Shown here: positions 19,238 through 28,106 of the stretch, piece after piece | Numbering within the stretch: position 1 is the first letter of the stretch | Layout: every line of letters begins with the position of its first letter | Made by a program: the position numbers and the translations under genes | NCBI RefSeq assembly: GCF_014803405.1 | Contig: NZ_JACYFG010000051.1 | Span: 496,001 to 560,000, forward strand | From: Pelagicoccus enzymogenes | GTDB lineage: Bacteria; Verrucomicrobiota; Verrucomicrobiia; Opitutales; Opitutaceae | Length of the DNA stretch: 64,000 bases | Reading direction: 5' to 3' | Notes under the pieces: generated by a model | Databases searched by the model: none | What the model was told of the DNA's origin: nothing | What the model saw: the letters and a program-made list of their open reading frames with translations, nothing else

Positions 19238-20125
19238 TTATTGCTGGGGCTGGTAGGGGCGGGAGACCTGTCCGCGCTCGATGCCGAAGTCAGCGAGGAC
19301 TTTGCCCTTGGCGAACTTGGGGAGGACTTGCGTGATTTCGATGGTTCCGACCTCGGTTTCTTCGCGTCCCAGATTTTCTCCCGTATCGAAATCGATCATT
19401 TCCTCGCCGAGGGCGTAGGCCTTCCAGATCTGTCCGACGGCGATGCCGGTGCCCTCGCCTCGGTTGATGGTGGCTTGGTCGTCGCTGATGGCGATGACTC
19501 TGGGAGGGAAGATGCGGTCGGCGACTTTGTTGGAAACTTCTTGGGCGATGGAGGCGGAGATGTCGCGCATGAGTACGTCGGAAAGCTCGCCGTCCCCTTG
19601 CACGAAGTCGTTTACTTTTTCCATCTTGCGTTCGTTGCGTTGCACGCTGACAGACTCGATGAGCTTCCCTCCTTGGGTAAGGTCGTAGATCTTAGCGATC
19701 ACGGAGAAGCGGATGATGCGAGTCTTGGCAGCTTTGCCGATGTTCTTGAACTCGGCTTCTTCCTTGTAGTCTTGGAAGCTATCGATGTCGATATCGAGCA
19801 GGTACTCCGCAGCTGCGACCTCGTTGGCCTGCGGCGAGGTAACGAGGCCCGAATTCTGGAGGTCCATTTCCTTCATCACGGAGTCGAGGTCGGTGCGGGC
19901 CACGATCTCGAACTTACGGGTTTGGTTTAGGGCGGTGATGACTTGGTCCTTCAGGGACTGGCGGACGAGGTTGAGCGAGTCGAGGTAGCCGTTCGATTGG
20001 GCGTTGGCCTCGACGGCGTCGTTGGTCTGGATCTCGGCGATGCCGATGGTCTTGCGCTGAGCGTGGCTCGCGGTGGCAAGGAGGCCGCAGGCGGCGAGGG
20101 TGATCAGAGTTCGGTAGGAGGTCAT
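19238..20125 (-). CDS. CsgG-family exported protein
   Basis: CsgG family proteins form outer-membrane channels in curli export, and distant members occur in many envelope clusters. This 295-residue protein has a signal peptide (LAACGLLATASHAQRK), then the CsgG-type core: KFEIVARTDLDSVMKEMDLQNSG and AAAEYLLDIDIDSFQDY. The C-terminal part (ISDDQATINRGEGTGIAVGQIW) resembles a domain found in related proteins that handle surface polysaccharide or motility. No lipobox is visible, although true CsgG is a lipoprotein, so pore formation is uncertain. It follows the PEGA-domain gene by 6 bp. Confidence 0.75.
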   Translation of the reverse strand: MTSYRTLITLAACGLLATASHAQRKTIGIAEIQTNDAVEANAQSNGYLDSLNLVRQSLKDQVITALNQTRKFEIVARTDLDSVMKEMDLQNSGLVTSPQANEVAAAEYLLDIDIDSFQDYKEEAEFKNIGKAAKTRIIRFSVIAKIYDLTQGGKLIESVSVQRNERKMEKVNDFVQGDGELSDVLMRDISASIAQEVSNKVADRIFPPRVIAISDDQATINRGEGTGIAVGQIWKAYALGEEMIDFDTGENLGREETEVGTIEITQVLPKFAKGKVLADFGIERGQVSRPYQPQQ

Positions 20126-20131
20126 AGGAAG

Positions 20132-21262
20132 TTAGTTGCTGAAGACGTCGCGGAGCAGGTCGAGGGTTTGCGGGGTGTCGCCGATGTGCAGGTCCGTTTC
20201 CTCGACGGAGTCGGACTTTATTTGCGTATCGATGCGGTAGCCGCTCTGGCGTAGGGCTTGGGCTCTGCCTTTGAGGACTTCCGCTTCGGCGGCGCTGAGG
20301 GTGGTTTGTTTGCTCAAGCCTTGGAAGTAGGAGACGAGCTCTTTCATTTTCGCCAATTCGGCGGCGGTTTGAGCGGCTTCGATCTTAAGCGTCATGCCCT
20401 CGCGGATGTTCACCATGCGAGACCAGTCCTTGTAGCCTTCGCGGGTAATTTTGAGTCGGTGGAGGCCGGGCAGGGCGGTGAACTCGGTGGCGGAGCCGGC
20501 GCTGCCGATGGTGAGGCCATCGAGCTCCACGGTGAAGTCCGCGGGTTCCACGCTGTAGGTGGAAGGCTTGACGTCGAAGGTGCCGTCTTCGCGGGCGGTC
20601 ACGGAGGGGATGGCGATGGTTTGGGAAGTGATGGCGAGGGTGAAGGTGACTTCCTTCTCGCTCTTCTTGGCTGCGATCGCCCCGATGTCCGTGGATTTTG
20701 TCTTGTTTGCGAATGCGGTGGCCAGCTTGCTCGCGGCCTCGTCGAGGAGATTTGGAAGCATGCTCCCTCCGTCGTCGTTGAGGTTGCCGGTCTGGCGAAT
20801 GGTGGCTTGGGCGGAAACGGTGTCGGCCAACACGCTCGCTCCGTCAGCAACATCGAGCAACTGGTAGGAAACCCGCAGGGTGTGGATCTCGTTCGTTCCT
20901 TTCACTCCGTAGGAGTCGAAGCTCTTGGTGTTCTTATTGTAGCTGGTGATCGTGGCGGAGAGGGCGAAGTCGGCCCCTAGGTTTTGGGCGACCCGCTGCA
21001 GGCTGGAGCCGTCCGTCACGCTGTCGGCCGCTGCATCGTTATCGCCGCTGAAGGCCTCCAGGGCGCCACGGGCGCTGACGATGCGAAGTCCGGCGCTGCT
21101 GAAGCGGGAGCTGATCGAATCTTCGAAGGCCCCCAAGTAGCTTTCCAAGCTGGGGCCGGCGTTATTCTTGAGGTGTAGCGCGGCAACCGTGGGTTCGGCG
21201 GAATAAGCTTGGCTGGCAACGACTACTACACCGGCGAGGAGGGCGAGGAACGACTTTGTCAT
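20132..21262 (-). CDS. Exported PEGA-domain protein, first gene of envelope cluster
   Basis: This 376-residue protein has a signal peptide (LLAGVVVVASQAYSAEP). Its N-terminal ~200 residues resemble the CsgG/TolB-N type fold (AALHLKNNAGPSLESYLGAFEDSISSRF, LGADFALSATITSYN). A PEGA-type domain lies at about residues 245-295 (DGLTIGSAGSATEFTALPG, HRLKITREGYKDWSRMV), which in other proteins binds sugars or envelope partners. A helical C-terminus follows. It heads the cluster with a good sigma-70 promoter upstream, so its five genes (to lpoB) are one operon. The specific role is not known. Confidence 0.7.
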   Translation of the reverse strand: MTKSFLALLAGVVVVASQAYSAEPTVAALHLKNNAGPSLESYLGAFEDSISSRFSSAGLRIVSARGALEAFSGDNDAAADSVTDGSSLQRVAQNLGADFALSATITSYNKNTKSFDSYGVKGTNEIHTLRVSYQLLDVADGASVLADTVSAQATIRQTGNLNDDGGSMLPNLLDEAASKLATAFANKTKSTDIGAIAAKKSEKEVTFTLAITSQTIAIPSVTAREDGTFDVKPSTYSVEPADFTVELDGLTIGSAGSATEFTALPGLHRLKITREGYKDWSRMVNIREGMTLKIEAAQTAAELAKMKELVSYFQGLSKQTTLSAAEAEVLKGRAQALRQSGYRIDTQIKSDSVEETDLHIGDTPQTLDLLRDVFSN

Positions 21263-21294
21263 ACTAGGTATTAATGAAGTATTCGAGGGTGTAA

Positions 21295-21323
21295 TTTATC
21301 CTATTTTGTAAACTTATCGTCAA
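21295..21323 (-). promoter_or_regulatory. Sigma-70-type promoter of the envelope cluster
   Basis: On the minus strand, TTGACG (21318-21323) and GATAAA (21295-21300) are separated by 17 bp. Transcription would begin near 21288, about 26 bp before the ATG at 21262. Confidence 0.6.
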
Positions 21324-21422
21324 GGAGTCATTCCCCTTTAGCGCTTGTAGTCGGCTCTCGTAGTGGTAGAGCGAATTTCCTTCTGGATCTTCCAAGGGAA
21401 ACGCGCAATGTGACGGCCCATT

Positions 21423-21905
21423 ATGAACGAGGTATTCAAGCTGCTAGCAGAGGGCGAGCGACTCAACGAAAGCCAAATGGCCGAAATATTGGGCCTGTCG
21501 AAGGAGGAGGTTGAGCTGCAATTGGCTGCGCTGAAGGAGAAGGAGCTGCTCCTCGGCTGGATTCCCGTGCTCAATCCTGAGAAGGACGATTCCCTGATGG
21601 TTCGCGCCGCGATCGAGGTAAAGATCTCTCCGGAACGCGACGGCGGCTTCAACCGCTTGGCCCAACGCATCAGCCGTTTCGACGAAGTCGAATCCTGCTA
21701 CTTGATGTCCGGTGGTTACGATTTGCTGGTGGTGGTGAAGGGCTCTTCCTTGCACAAGGTTGCCAGCTTCGTCTCCGAGCGCCTCTCTACCATCGAGGGC
21801 GTTCTCTCCACCGCGACCCACTTCATGCTGCGAGCGTACAAGGAACAAGGTTACTTGATCGAGCAGCCAGCGGAAGACAAGGCGCGTCTCGACGTGACGC
21901 CGTAG
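21423..21905 (+). CDS. Lrp/AsnC-family transcriptional regulator
   Basis: DNA-binding regulator with an amino-acid-sensing RAM (ACT-like) domain. The 160-residue product opens with a winged-helix DNA-binding segment (LNESQMAEILGLSKEEVELQLAALKE), then the RAM domain (AAIEVKISPERDGGFNRLAQRI, VESCYLMSGGYDLLVVVKG). The N-terminal HTH is shorter and more diverged than in Lrp. It is followed by an alanine-transaminase-like aminotransferase, the same pairing as alaR-alaT (yugG-yugH) in Bacillus subtilis, so it may control that gene in response to alanine. Confidence 0.88.
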   Translation: MNEVFKLLAEGERLNESQMAEILGLSKEEVELQLAALKEKELLLGWIPVLNPEKDDSLMVRAAIEVKISPERDGGFNRLAQRISRFDEVESCYLMSGGYDLLVVVKGSSLHKVASFVSERLSTIEGVLSTATHFMLRAYKEQGYLIEQPAEDKARLDVTP

Positions 21906-22041
21906 CGGGAAGCGAAAGCAGATTTCGACTCCTTTCGAGCGGCCGCGACACTAGTCACGCCGCTCTTCGAGTTTCTATATGTAGCCAATTTTCGAATACG
22001 CAGCCGCAAGAGAGCTGCATTTCACCAAAACCAAAAATACA

Positions 22042-23214
22042 ATGTCTCAAGATCAAAACCGTTTTATCGCCGATCATGTTATCGGGCTCCCGCGTTCGGG
22101 AATCCGCGACTTCTTCGAGCTGGTGGCGGCGATGAAGGACGTCATTTCGCTGGGCATCGGCGAGCCGGACTTCACCACCCCCTGGCACATACGCGAGGCG
22201 GCGATCTATGCGTTGGAGAAGGGTCGCACCCACTACACTTCGAACCTCGGGCTCATCGAGTTGCGTCGCGAAATCTCCGCTTACGTGGGGCGTAACTTTG
22301 GTTTGCAGTACAATCCGAACAACGAAGTGCTCGTTGCGGTGGGCGTTTCCGAGGCTATGGACATTGCCCTGAGGGCGGTGATAAATCCAGGAGACAAGGT
22401 GCTCTACCAAGACCCTTGTTTCGTCTCCTATCATCCGACGGTCCTGCTCGCTCACGGAGTTGGGGTGCCCATCAAGACCGATGCCAAGTCGGCGTTTACG
22501 TTGAAGGCGGAAGAAGTGAAGAAAGCATGGGAGCCCGGCTGCAAGGTGCTGATGATCAATCTTCCTTGTAATCCTACGGGTGGCGTAGCCGAGCGCAAGG
22601 AGCTGGAGGAGATCGCCAAGTTCGCGGTCGAGAAGGACATGCTGGTCATCAGCGACGAGATCTACGCGGAGATGACCTACGAGGGGGAGCACGTGAGCAT
22701 CGGGATCTTCCCAGGCATGAGGGAGCGTACCATTTTCTTGCATGGTTTCTCGAAGGGCTGGGCCATGACCGGCTGGCGCTTGGGCTACGCCTGCGCGCCT
22801 GCTCCGTTGACGGAAGCGATGATGAAGGTGCATCAGTATTCTATGATGTGCGCTTCGATCGTGGCTCAGGACGCTGGGATCGAAGCTTTGCGCAACGGGG
22901 ACGAAGCGGTGGCCAAGATGCGGCAAGCTTACAAGCGTCGCCGCGATCTCGTGGTCCGTCGCTTCAATGAAATCGGGCTTACCTGCCACAATCCGAACGC
23001 TACCTTCTACGCTTTCCCGAACATCACTTCTACGGGGCTCGACTCCGTTACCTTCTCCAAGCGCTTGCTTGAAGAGGAACGCGTGGCTATGGTGCCGGGT
23101 ACCGCTTTCGGCAAGTATGGCGAAGGCTTCGTTCGCTGTAGTTTCGCAACCGGCTACGATCAGATCGTGGAGGCCTGCAACCGCATCGAGCGCTTTGTAA
23201 ACAAACTCAAGTAA
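22042..23214 (+). CDS. Class I/II PLP-dependent aminotransferase, probably alanine transaminase (AlaT-like)
   Basis: A fold-type I aminotransferase of 390 residues. It opens with [25 protein letters not shown] and [20 protein letters not shown], with [11 protein letters not shown] in the middle. The PLP lysine lies in [16 protein letters not shown], and [13 protein letters not shown] near the C-terminus provides the substrate-carboxylate Arg. Members of this subgroup act on alanine, aspartate or aromatic residues with 2-oxoglutarate. Pairing with an Lrp-type regulator 136 bp upstream is the alaR-alaT arrangement of B. subtilis, hence the suggestion of alanine. der follows after 32 bp. Confidence 0.88.
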   Translation: MSQDQNRFIADHVIGLPRSGIRDFFELVAAMKDVISLGIGEPDFTTPWHIREAAIYALEKGRTHYTSNLGLIELRREISAYVGRNFGLQYNPNNEVLVAVGVSEAMDIALRAVINPGDKVLYQDPCFVSYHPTVLLAHGVGVPIKTDAKSAFTLKAEEVKKAWEPGCKVLMINLPCNPTGGVAERKELEEIAKFAVEKDMLVISDEIYAEMTYEGEHVSIGIFPGMRERTIFLHGFSKGWAMTGWRLGYACAPAPLTEAMMKVHQYSMMCASIVAQDAGIEALRNGDEAVAKMRQAYKRRRDLVVRRFNEIGLTCHNPNATFYAFPNITSTGLDSVTFSKRLLEEERVAMVPGTAFGKYGEGFVRCSFATGYDQIVEACNRIERFVNKLK

Positions 23215-23246
23215 GGCGAACGAACTCGCGTAACAACTTTCTGGAT

Positions 23247-24653
23247 ATGAACTTCAATGTGGCAATCGTAGGCCGACCCAACGTCGGCAAAAGCCGCCTT
23301 TTTAACCGATTGGCGGGCAAGCGCATTTCCATCGTTCACGATATGCCGGGGGTCACGCGCGACGTTATCACCCGTGATCTGGACGATGGCTATACGCTGA
23401 TGGATACGGGAGGCATGGGCCTGCTCGAGGGAATGAGCGACACGCCGGGCAAGATCGTCAACGCGGTGGAGGGGCAGATCGACTTCTCCATCGACGCGGC
23501 GGACTTGGTTCTGTTCGTGGTCGATGGACGCGAAGGCTTGATGGCTCTGGACAAGCAAATGGCCGAGCGTCTTCGCCGCAGCGAGAAGCGGGTAATGCTG
23601 ATCGTTAACAAGGTCGATACCGAGACCACTGCCATCAACGACAAGGAGTTCTATCGCTACGGCTTCGGCGAACCGCACCTTGTATCCGCGGAACACGGAC
23701 GTGGAATCAGTACCCTACGCAAGGCGATCTTAAAGCTGCGCGACGAAGTTGCGGGGCCTCCCATCAAGGAAGAGGACGATGGCAAGAAGGTCCTGAAGGT
23801 TTGCTTCATCGGCCGTCCGAACGTTGGCAAGTCCTCCTTGAGCAACTGCTTGGTGCAGTCCGATCGCTTCATCGTGAGCGACGTTCCGGGGACCACTCGC
23901 GACTCTATCGAAATGCCTTTCGTTTGGAAGTCGAAGCGCGGCGAGGATTGGCATTTCATGCTGACCGATACGGCGGGTATTCGGAAGCAGACCAAGCTGA
24001 ACTCTTCGGTTGAGTACTTTTCTCGGGTCCGCTCTTTGGACGCTATTCGCGGAGTGGATGTGGTCTTCATGGTGATCGACGCCAAGGAAGGACCCACCAA
24101 TCAGGACAAAGCGATTGCTGGCGAGGCGACCAAGGCGAACAAGCCGGTGGTTATCGTAGTCAACAAGTGGGACCTTGCCCTGGAAGCGTGGGAAAAGGAA
24201 GAAATCGACGGTTTCGAAACCGAGAAGGAATTCCGAGAAGCTTTCGAGAAGGGCATCCAGCGCGAGCTCTTCTTTGTACCCGGTTCTCCGATACGTTTCG
24301 TTTCAGCGAAAGAGGGAATCGACGTTGAGAAAATCCTCTTGTCCGCTCGCCAGTTGAACAAGCGCCAAAGCCGTCGCATCCCGACGGGCCGCTTGAACAA
24401 CAAACTCTACAAGATGTCGGAACGCTTGCCCGCGCCGAAACGGGATGGGAAGCGTTTTCGTATCTACTACGCGGTGCACACCGGAAACTATCCGTATCGC
24501 TTCAAGATCTTCTGCAACCAGGCCAAGAAGCTGGACGACTCCTATCGCCGCTTCCTGCTCAAGGGTTTGGTGCAAGAGTTCGAGTTGGACGGTTGTCCCA
24601 TGGTTTTCGACTTGGTCAACAAGACGAACCCCTACGTGCGGGAGGAAGATTAG
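23247..24653 (+). CDS. der: Ribosome-assembly GTPase Der (EngA)
   Basis: Essential GTPase with two tandem G domains that acts in 50S subunit maturation. P-loops GRPNVGKS occur at residues 9-16 and again at about 188-195. Each has its DTGG/DTAG switch ([20 protein letters not shown]) and NKxD motif (VNKVDTE, VNKWDLA). The C-terminal KH-like domain ([22 protein letters not shown]) contacts rRNA. At 468 residues the length is typical. A palindromic repeat starts 5 bp after its stop and fmt follows. Confidence 0.97.
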   Translation: MNFNVAIVGRPNVGKSRLFNRLAGKRISIVHDMPGVTRDVITRDLDDGYTLMDTGGMGLLEGMSDTPGKIVNAVEGQIDFSIDAADLVLFVVDGREGLMALDKQMAERLRRSEKRVMLIVNKVDTETTAINDKEFYRYGFGEPHLVSAEHGRGISTLRKAILKLRDEVAGPPIKEEDDGKKVLKVCFIGRPNVGKSSLSNCLVQSDRFIVSDVPGTTRDSIEMPFVWKSKRGEDWHFMLTDTAGIRKQTKLNSSVEYFSRVRSLDAIRGVDVVFMVIDAKEGPTNQDKAIAGEATKANKPVVIVVNKWDLALEAWEKEEIDGFETEKEFREAFEKGIQRELFFVPGSPIRFVSAKEGIDVEKILLSARQLNKRQSRRIPTGRLNNKLYKMSERLPAPKRDGKRFRIYYAVHTGNYPYRFKIFCNQAKKLDDSYRRFLLKGLVQEFELDGCPMVFDLVNKTNPYVREED

Positions 24654-24657
24654 GATT

Positions 24658-24720
24658 GTGGGAAGCGGCCTTGCTCTGCGATTGGACCCATAAGTCGCGA
24701 CGGAAGGTCGCTTCCTACCT
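24658..24720. repeat. REP-like palindrome, family A, copy 2 (diverged)
   Basis: GTGGGAAGCGGCCTTGCTC (from 24658) faces an imperfect inverted copy ending at 24720 (GGAAGGTCGCTTCCTACC). The arm and the loop-side segment (GCGATTGG) resemble copies 1 and 3. It fills the gap between der and fmt. Confidence 0.6.
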
Positions 24721-24729
24721 GCCTTTATT

Positions 24730-25716
24730 ATGAGTTATCGAATGATATTCATGGGTTCTGACCCCATCGCCTTGCCCGGAATAGAGGCGATTGTTGCGGG
24801 GCGATGCGGCGACATCGAATTGGTCGCGGTCTACACGCAGCCCGATCGTCCGCGGGGTCGCGGCAAGAAGGTCGTGCCCAACGAAATCAAGACTTGGGCC
24901 CTTGAACACGGTCTGCCGGTTTGCCAGCCGGAGAAGATGGGCAAGGTGGAGCGGCTGGAGATCGAAGCGATGCAGGTCGATTCCATCTTGGTCATGGCTT
25001 ATGGACATCTCTTGTCGCAAAAGCTCATCGATACGCCACGTTTGGGTATTTGGAATCTTCATACGTCTCTCCTTCCCAAGTATCGAGGGGCTTCTCCGAT
25101 CCAGTGCGCGGTGGCGAGTGGTGACAGCGAAACGGGCGTTTCCTTGATGAAGCTCGTGCTCGAGATGGATGCGGGACCGGTTTTGGATGTCGAGCGAGTC
25201 TGTATCGGAGAAGAGGATACGGCACTTGATGTTGAAGCTCGCCTTGCGGCGGCTTGCGCTCCGCTTTTGGAAAAGGGACTGCCTCTGGTGCATGCGGAGA
25301 AGGCGAAGGTTGTGGAGCAGGATGCCTCCCAAGTGAGCTTTGTTCGCAAACTGGTAAAGGAAGATGGCGAGCTCGACTTCAAGGCTCCGGCTTCGGTCTT
25401 GGCGCGTCGTATCAACGGGTTGTTTCCGTGGCCGGCGACGCGAGCGCGCTTGGGAGATGTCTCGATCAAGCTCGGCTTGGCCGTCGCGGAGGCGCAGTCG
25501 TTCGCGGGCGAACCCGGTACGGTGATCGGGGTTGAGGCGGGTGGCTTGCGCATCGCTTGCGGCGCCGGGTCGCTGCTGTTGAAGAAGCTGCAACGTCCGG
25601 GGGGCAAGATGCTGGACGCTGCGGATTTCGCCCGCGGTTTCGAGCTGCCGAAGAATGCGATGTTCGAATCGCGAGAGATGTCGGAACTTGTGACCTCCCA
25701 GCGCGTCAAGGGGTAG
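24730..25716 (+). CDS. fmt: Methionyl-tRNA formyltransferase
   Basis: Formylates initiator Met-tRNA using 10-formyl-THF. The catalytic signature WNLHTSLLPKYRGASPIQ supplies the conserved Asn and His. AYGHLLSQKLIDTP precedes it and GDSETGVSLMKLVLEMDAGP follows. The C-terminal tRNA-binding domain (RRINGLFPWPATRARL) is intact. At 328 residues it has normal length. The ATG (ATGAGTTATCGAATG) follows a T-rich leader without Shine-Dalgarno. A family A repeat lies on each side. Confidence 0.96.
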   Translation: MSYRMIFMGSDPIALPGIEAIVAGRCGDIELVAVYTQPDRPRGRGKKVVPNEIKTWALEHGLPVCQPEKMGKVERLEIEAMQVDSILVMAYGHLLSQKLIDTPRLGIWNLHTSLLPKYRGASPIQCAVASGDSETGVSLMKLVLEMDAGPVLDVERVCIGEEDTALDVEARLAAACAPLLEKGLPLVHAEKAKVVEQDASQVSFVRKLVKEDGELDFKAPASVLARRINGLFPWPATRARLGDVSIKLGLAVAEAQSFAGEPGTVIGVEAGGLRIACGAGSLLLKKLQRPGGKMLDAADFARGFELPKNAMFESREMSELVTSQRVKG

Positions 25717-25725
25717 GTTTTTGTC

Positions 25726-25783
25726 GTGGGAGCGGGCTTGTCGCGCGATTAGCTGCAGATTCGCCCGACAAGCGCGCTCCCGC
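25726..25783. repeat. REP-like palindrome, family A, copy 3
   Basis: Arms of 23 bp with three mismatches (25726-25748 and 25761-25783), core GGGAGCGGGCTTGTCGCGCG, begin 10 bp after the fmt stop. Copy 1 has the same design, also just behind a stop codon. Confidence 0.8.
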
Positions 25784-25834
25784 ATCCTCTAAACGCTTGT
25801 TTTCGAAATCAGAATTACCCAGCATTTTAGTACC

Positions 25835-26449
25835 ATGACACGATCCTTTCCCTTTATCGCCGCCCTCGTCTTCGCCGCCTTTTGCCTCGCGTTCCAAGTG
25901 AAGGCGCAGTCGACCAATCTGCAGTACCAGGTCGCCAACATCATGGAGGACCAGCGATTGATGATGGAGCAAATGCGCGGCTTGTTGGCGGAGATGGATG
26001 AGATGCGCCGCGAGAATGCCCGTTTGCGGGCGTTGGTGGAAGACTTCGAGGCGAAGGCGGCTCGCCAGTCCGGCAGCTACGCAACGGTGGCTCAGGTGAA
26101 CGAGCTCGTGCGCAAGACAGCTGCCGACTTGTCGGCTCGCGACGAAGTGATCCAGCGCGAGCTGACCGCCATGGTGAATCGCGAGCTGAAGAAGTTTGCC
26201 AAGGACGTGCAAGATGCGGTCGCGACGGTGCCGACCGTTTCCAAGCCGGATCCCAACGTGAAAACCGATTTTCCGGACAATTATCCCAAGACGGGAATCC
26301 CCTACGATGTGGCTCCGGGCGACAGCTTGGCGGGAATTGCGAAGAAGTTGAATTCTCGTGTCGACTGGATTCAAAACGCCAACAAGATCTCGGACCCTCG
26401 ACTCCTTCAGGTCGGACAAAAAATCTTTATTCCTCAAGCATCCGAATAG
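25835..26449 (+). CDS. Exported coiled-coil protein with C-terminal LysM domain
   Basis: A 204-residue protein with a signal peptide (FIAALVFAAFCLAFQVKAQS). Residues ~30-130 form a long coiled coil (EDQRLMMEQMRGLLAEMDEM, RENARLRALVEDFEAKA). The C-terminal ~45 residues are a LysM peptidoglycan-binding domain (YDVAPGDSLAGIAKKLNSRV, LLQVGQKIFIPQ). It probably sits on peptidoglycan in the periplasm. It lies 15 bp before parB, but a functional link to segregation is not evident. Homologues with this layout may act as septum or wall factors; that is speculation. Confidence 0.85.
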   Translation: MTRSFPFIAALVFAAFCLAFQVKAQSTNLQYQVANIMEDQRLMMEQMRGLLAEMDEMRRENARLRALVEDFEAKAARQSGSYATVAQVNELVRKTAADLSARDEVIQRELTAMVNRELKKFAKDVQDAVATVPTVSKPDPNVKTDFPDNYPKTGIPYDVAPGDSLAGIAKKLNSRVDWIQNANKISDPRLLQVGQKIFIPQASE

Positions 26450-26464
26450 ATCCCCACACGACAC

Positions 26465-27463
26465 ATGGCGAAAGCGAAACCCAGATTGGGTAAAGGGCTA
26501 GCCGGCCTCATCTCCGGCAACACAGCAAAGAAAGCGGATTCTCCAGCTGCCAAGCCTGCTCCTTCCAAGGCGCCAGCGAAAAAGGCTGCTGCTGGCGCTG
26601 CCAAGGCGAAGCCGGCGGTCGCCCAAGCGCCAGCTCCGGCTACCGAGAAGGCGCCGGCAGGAAATCCGGATTTCATGGAGCTGGCGGTGGCCAAGGTTGA
26701 GCCCAATCCGCACCAGCCGCGTCGCGAGTTCGAGGAGAGCCAACTCACCGATTTGGCGGAGAGTATCCGCAGCGAGGGGTTGATCCAGCCGATCGTGGTG
26801 CGCGAGGTGGACGGTCGGTTTCAGCTGATCGCCGGAGAGAGGCGCTTGCGAGCCTTCAAGATGCTGAAGCTCAGCAAGATCCCGGCTCGTATCATCAAGG
26901 CAGGGGATTCCTCTTCGGCCTCCATGGCCCTGATCGAAAACTTGCAGCGCGAGAACCTGAACCCGATCGAGGAATCTATGGGTTACGCAAGCTTGCTGAG
27001 GGATTTTGATCTGACTCAAGAGCAAGTGGCGGAACGCGTGGGCAAAGGGCGCGCGACCATCGCCAACTCCTTGCGCTTGCTCACTTTGCCCGACGAAGTT
27101 CGTGGCTATCTTTCCACGGGCTTGCTCTCTACCGGTCACGCGAAGGTCTTGCTCGGTTTGGAGGCGAAGCAGGAGCAGACCCTGATCGCCCGTCGCATCA
27201 TCGAAGAAGGGGTCAGCGTGCGCGGGGCCGAGGGCTTGATCGAGTCTCTCAAGCGTTCCGGCAAGGGGAAGCAATCTGGCGGGCGGACGGTGACTCCGGC
27301 CGAAGCGGCGGCGATCGAGGACATCGAAAAGCGCATGGTTTCCTACCTGAACGCCAAGGTGGCGCTCAAGCATGCTCCCAAGAAGGGCAAGATCGTGATC
27401 GAGTATACCGGCAACGACGACTTGCAGCGCATTCTCGACCGGATAGGCCTCGAGGAGCGCTAG
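26465..27463 (+). CDS. parB: Chromosome-partitioning protein ParB
   Basis: CTP-dependent DNA clamp that loads at parS sites and organises the origin region. The N-terminal ParA-contact motif is RLGKGLAGLISGN. It is followed by an unusually long Ala/Lys/Pro linker (residues ~20-62). The CTPase/ParB core shows NPHQPRREFEE, AGERRLRAFKML and ENLQRENLNPIEE. The HTH (LTQEQVAERVGKGRATIANSLRLL) and a C-terminal dimerisation region follow. At 332 residues it is slightly long because of the linker. parA is not in the window, so this is a solitary parB here. No parS site was found by eye. Confidence 0.93.
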   Translation: MAKAKPRLGKGLAGLISGNTAKKADSPAAKPAPSKAPAKKAAAGAAKAKPAVAQAPAPATEKAPAGNPDFMELAVAKVEPNPHQPRREFEESQLTDLAESIRSEGLIQPIVVREVDGRFQLIAGERRLRAFKMLKLSKIPARIIKAGDSSSASMALIENLQRENLNPIEESMGYASLLRDFDLTQEQVAERVGKGRATIANSLRLLTLPDEVRGYLSTGLLSTGHAKVLLGLEAKQEQTLIARRIIEEGVSVRGAEGLIESLKRSGKGKQSGGRTVTPAEAAAIEDIEKRMVSYLNAKVALKHAPKKGKIVIEYTGNDDLQRILDRIGLEER

Positions 27464-27591
27464 GGCGCGTTTCCGGCTCTCCTTTTTTGGGGTGGGCGCC
27501 TGCTACATTATTAAAGGGAACATTGGCTCAGCTTGTCGGTTTCGGTACTTGACAAGGCTATTTCCTTTTTCGACTGTCTCCGGCTCTCATT

Positions 27592-28038
27592 ATGGATTTT
27601 CTCAACGGCTTTCTCACAGTAGTACTGGTCCTCGTTTCTCTCTTCATGATCCTCCTGGTTCTGATGCAGCGCGGAAACGCGAATGGTGGCCTAGGAGCTG
27701 CGATGGGTGGCGGCATGGCTGAATCGGCCTTGGGCGCCGAGACTTCCAGCGTGCTTTCCAAGTGGACCAAGAATACGGCTATCGTCTTCTTCGTTCTTGG
27801 ATTCGGGCTTTACCTTTCCAAGCTCCACCAGCACGAGCTGGCAAAGGTCGAGCAAGACGGAGCGTTGCCGACCATTGAGTCGACTGAGCCAAGCCCTGCG
27901 TCTGACGCTTTCCGCGAACTGGTCTCTCAGGCTGAAGAAGCGGCCGAAGAAACGGAAGCCGAGGCAACTGAGGCTGCTGCCGCAACCGAGAACGCAGTCG
28001 AGGACGCGGCGGAAGCGGCACCTAAAGCTGCTGAATAG
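27592..28038 (+). CDS. secG: Preprotein translocase subunit SecG
   Basis: Small integral membrane partner of SecYE. Two membrane segments (TVVLVLVSLFMILLVLMQRG and TAIVFFVLGFGLYL) flank the conserved cytoplasmic loop (GNANGGLGAAMGGGMAESALG). The 148-residue product is longer than usual because of an acidic Ala/Glu-rich C-terminal tail of about 60 residues (EEAAEETEAEATEAAAATEN). It stands between parB and a LolA-like gene, and a hairpin with T-run follows its stop. Confidence 0.92.
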   Translation: MDFLNGFLTVVLVLVSLFMILLVLMQRGNANGGLGAAMGGGMAESALGAETSSVLSKWTKNTAIVFFVLGFGLYLSKLHQHELAKVEQDGALPTIESTEPSPASDAFRELVSQAEEAAEETEAEATEAAAATENAVEDAAEAAPKAAE

Positions 28039-28064
28039 CTTTCAGCCGGAAACTTTTTCGAATG

Positions 28065-28106
28065 GCCGGGTCTATCCTTCCCATGGGATTGCGCCCGGCT
28101 TTTTTT
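28065..28106 (+). terminator. Probable terminator after secG
   Basis: GCCGGG (28065-28070) pairs with CCCGGC (28094-28099), with a small inner hairpin, and is followed by seven T residues. It ends right at the ATG at 28107, which argues that the next gene starts there and not at the in-frame ATGs at 28062 and 28083. Confidence 0.5.
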
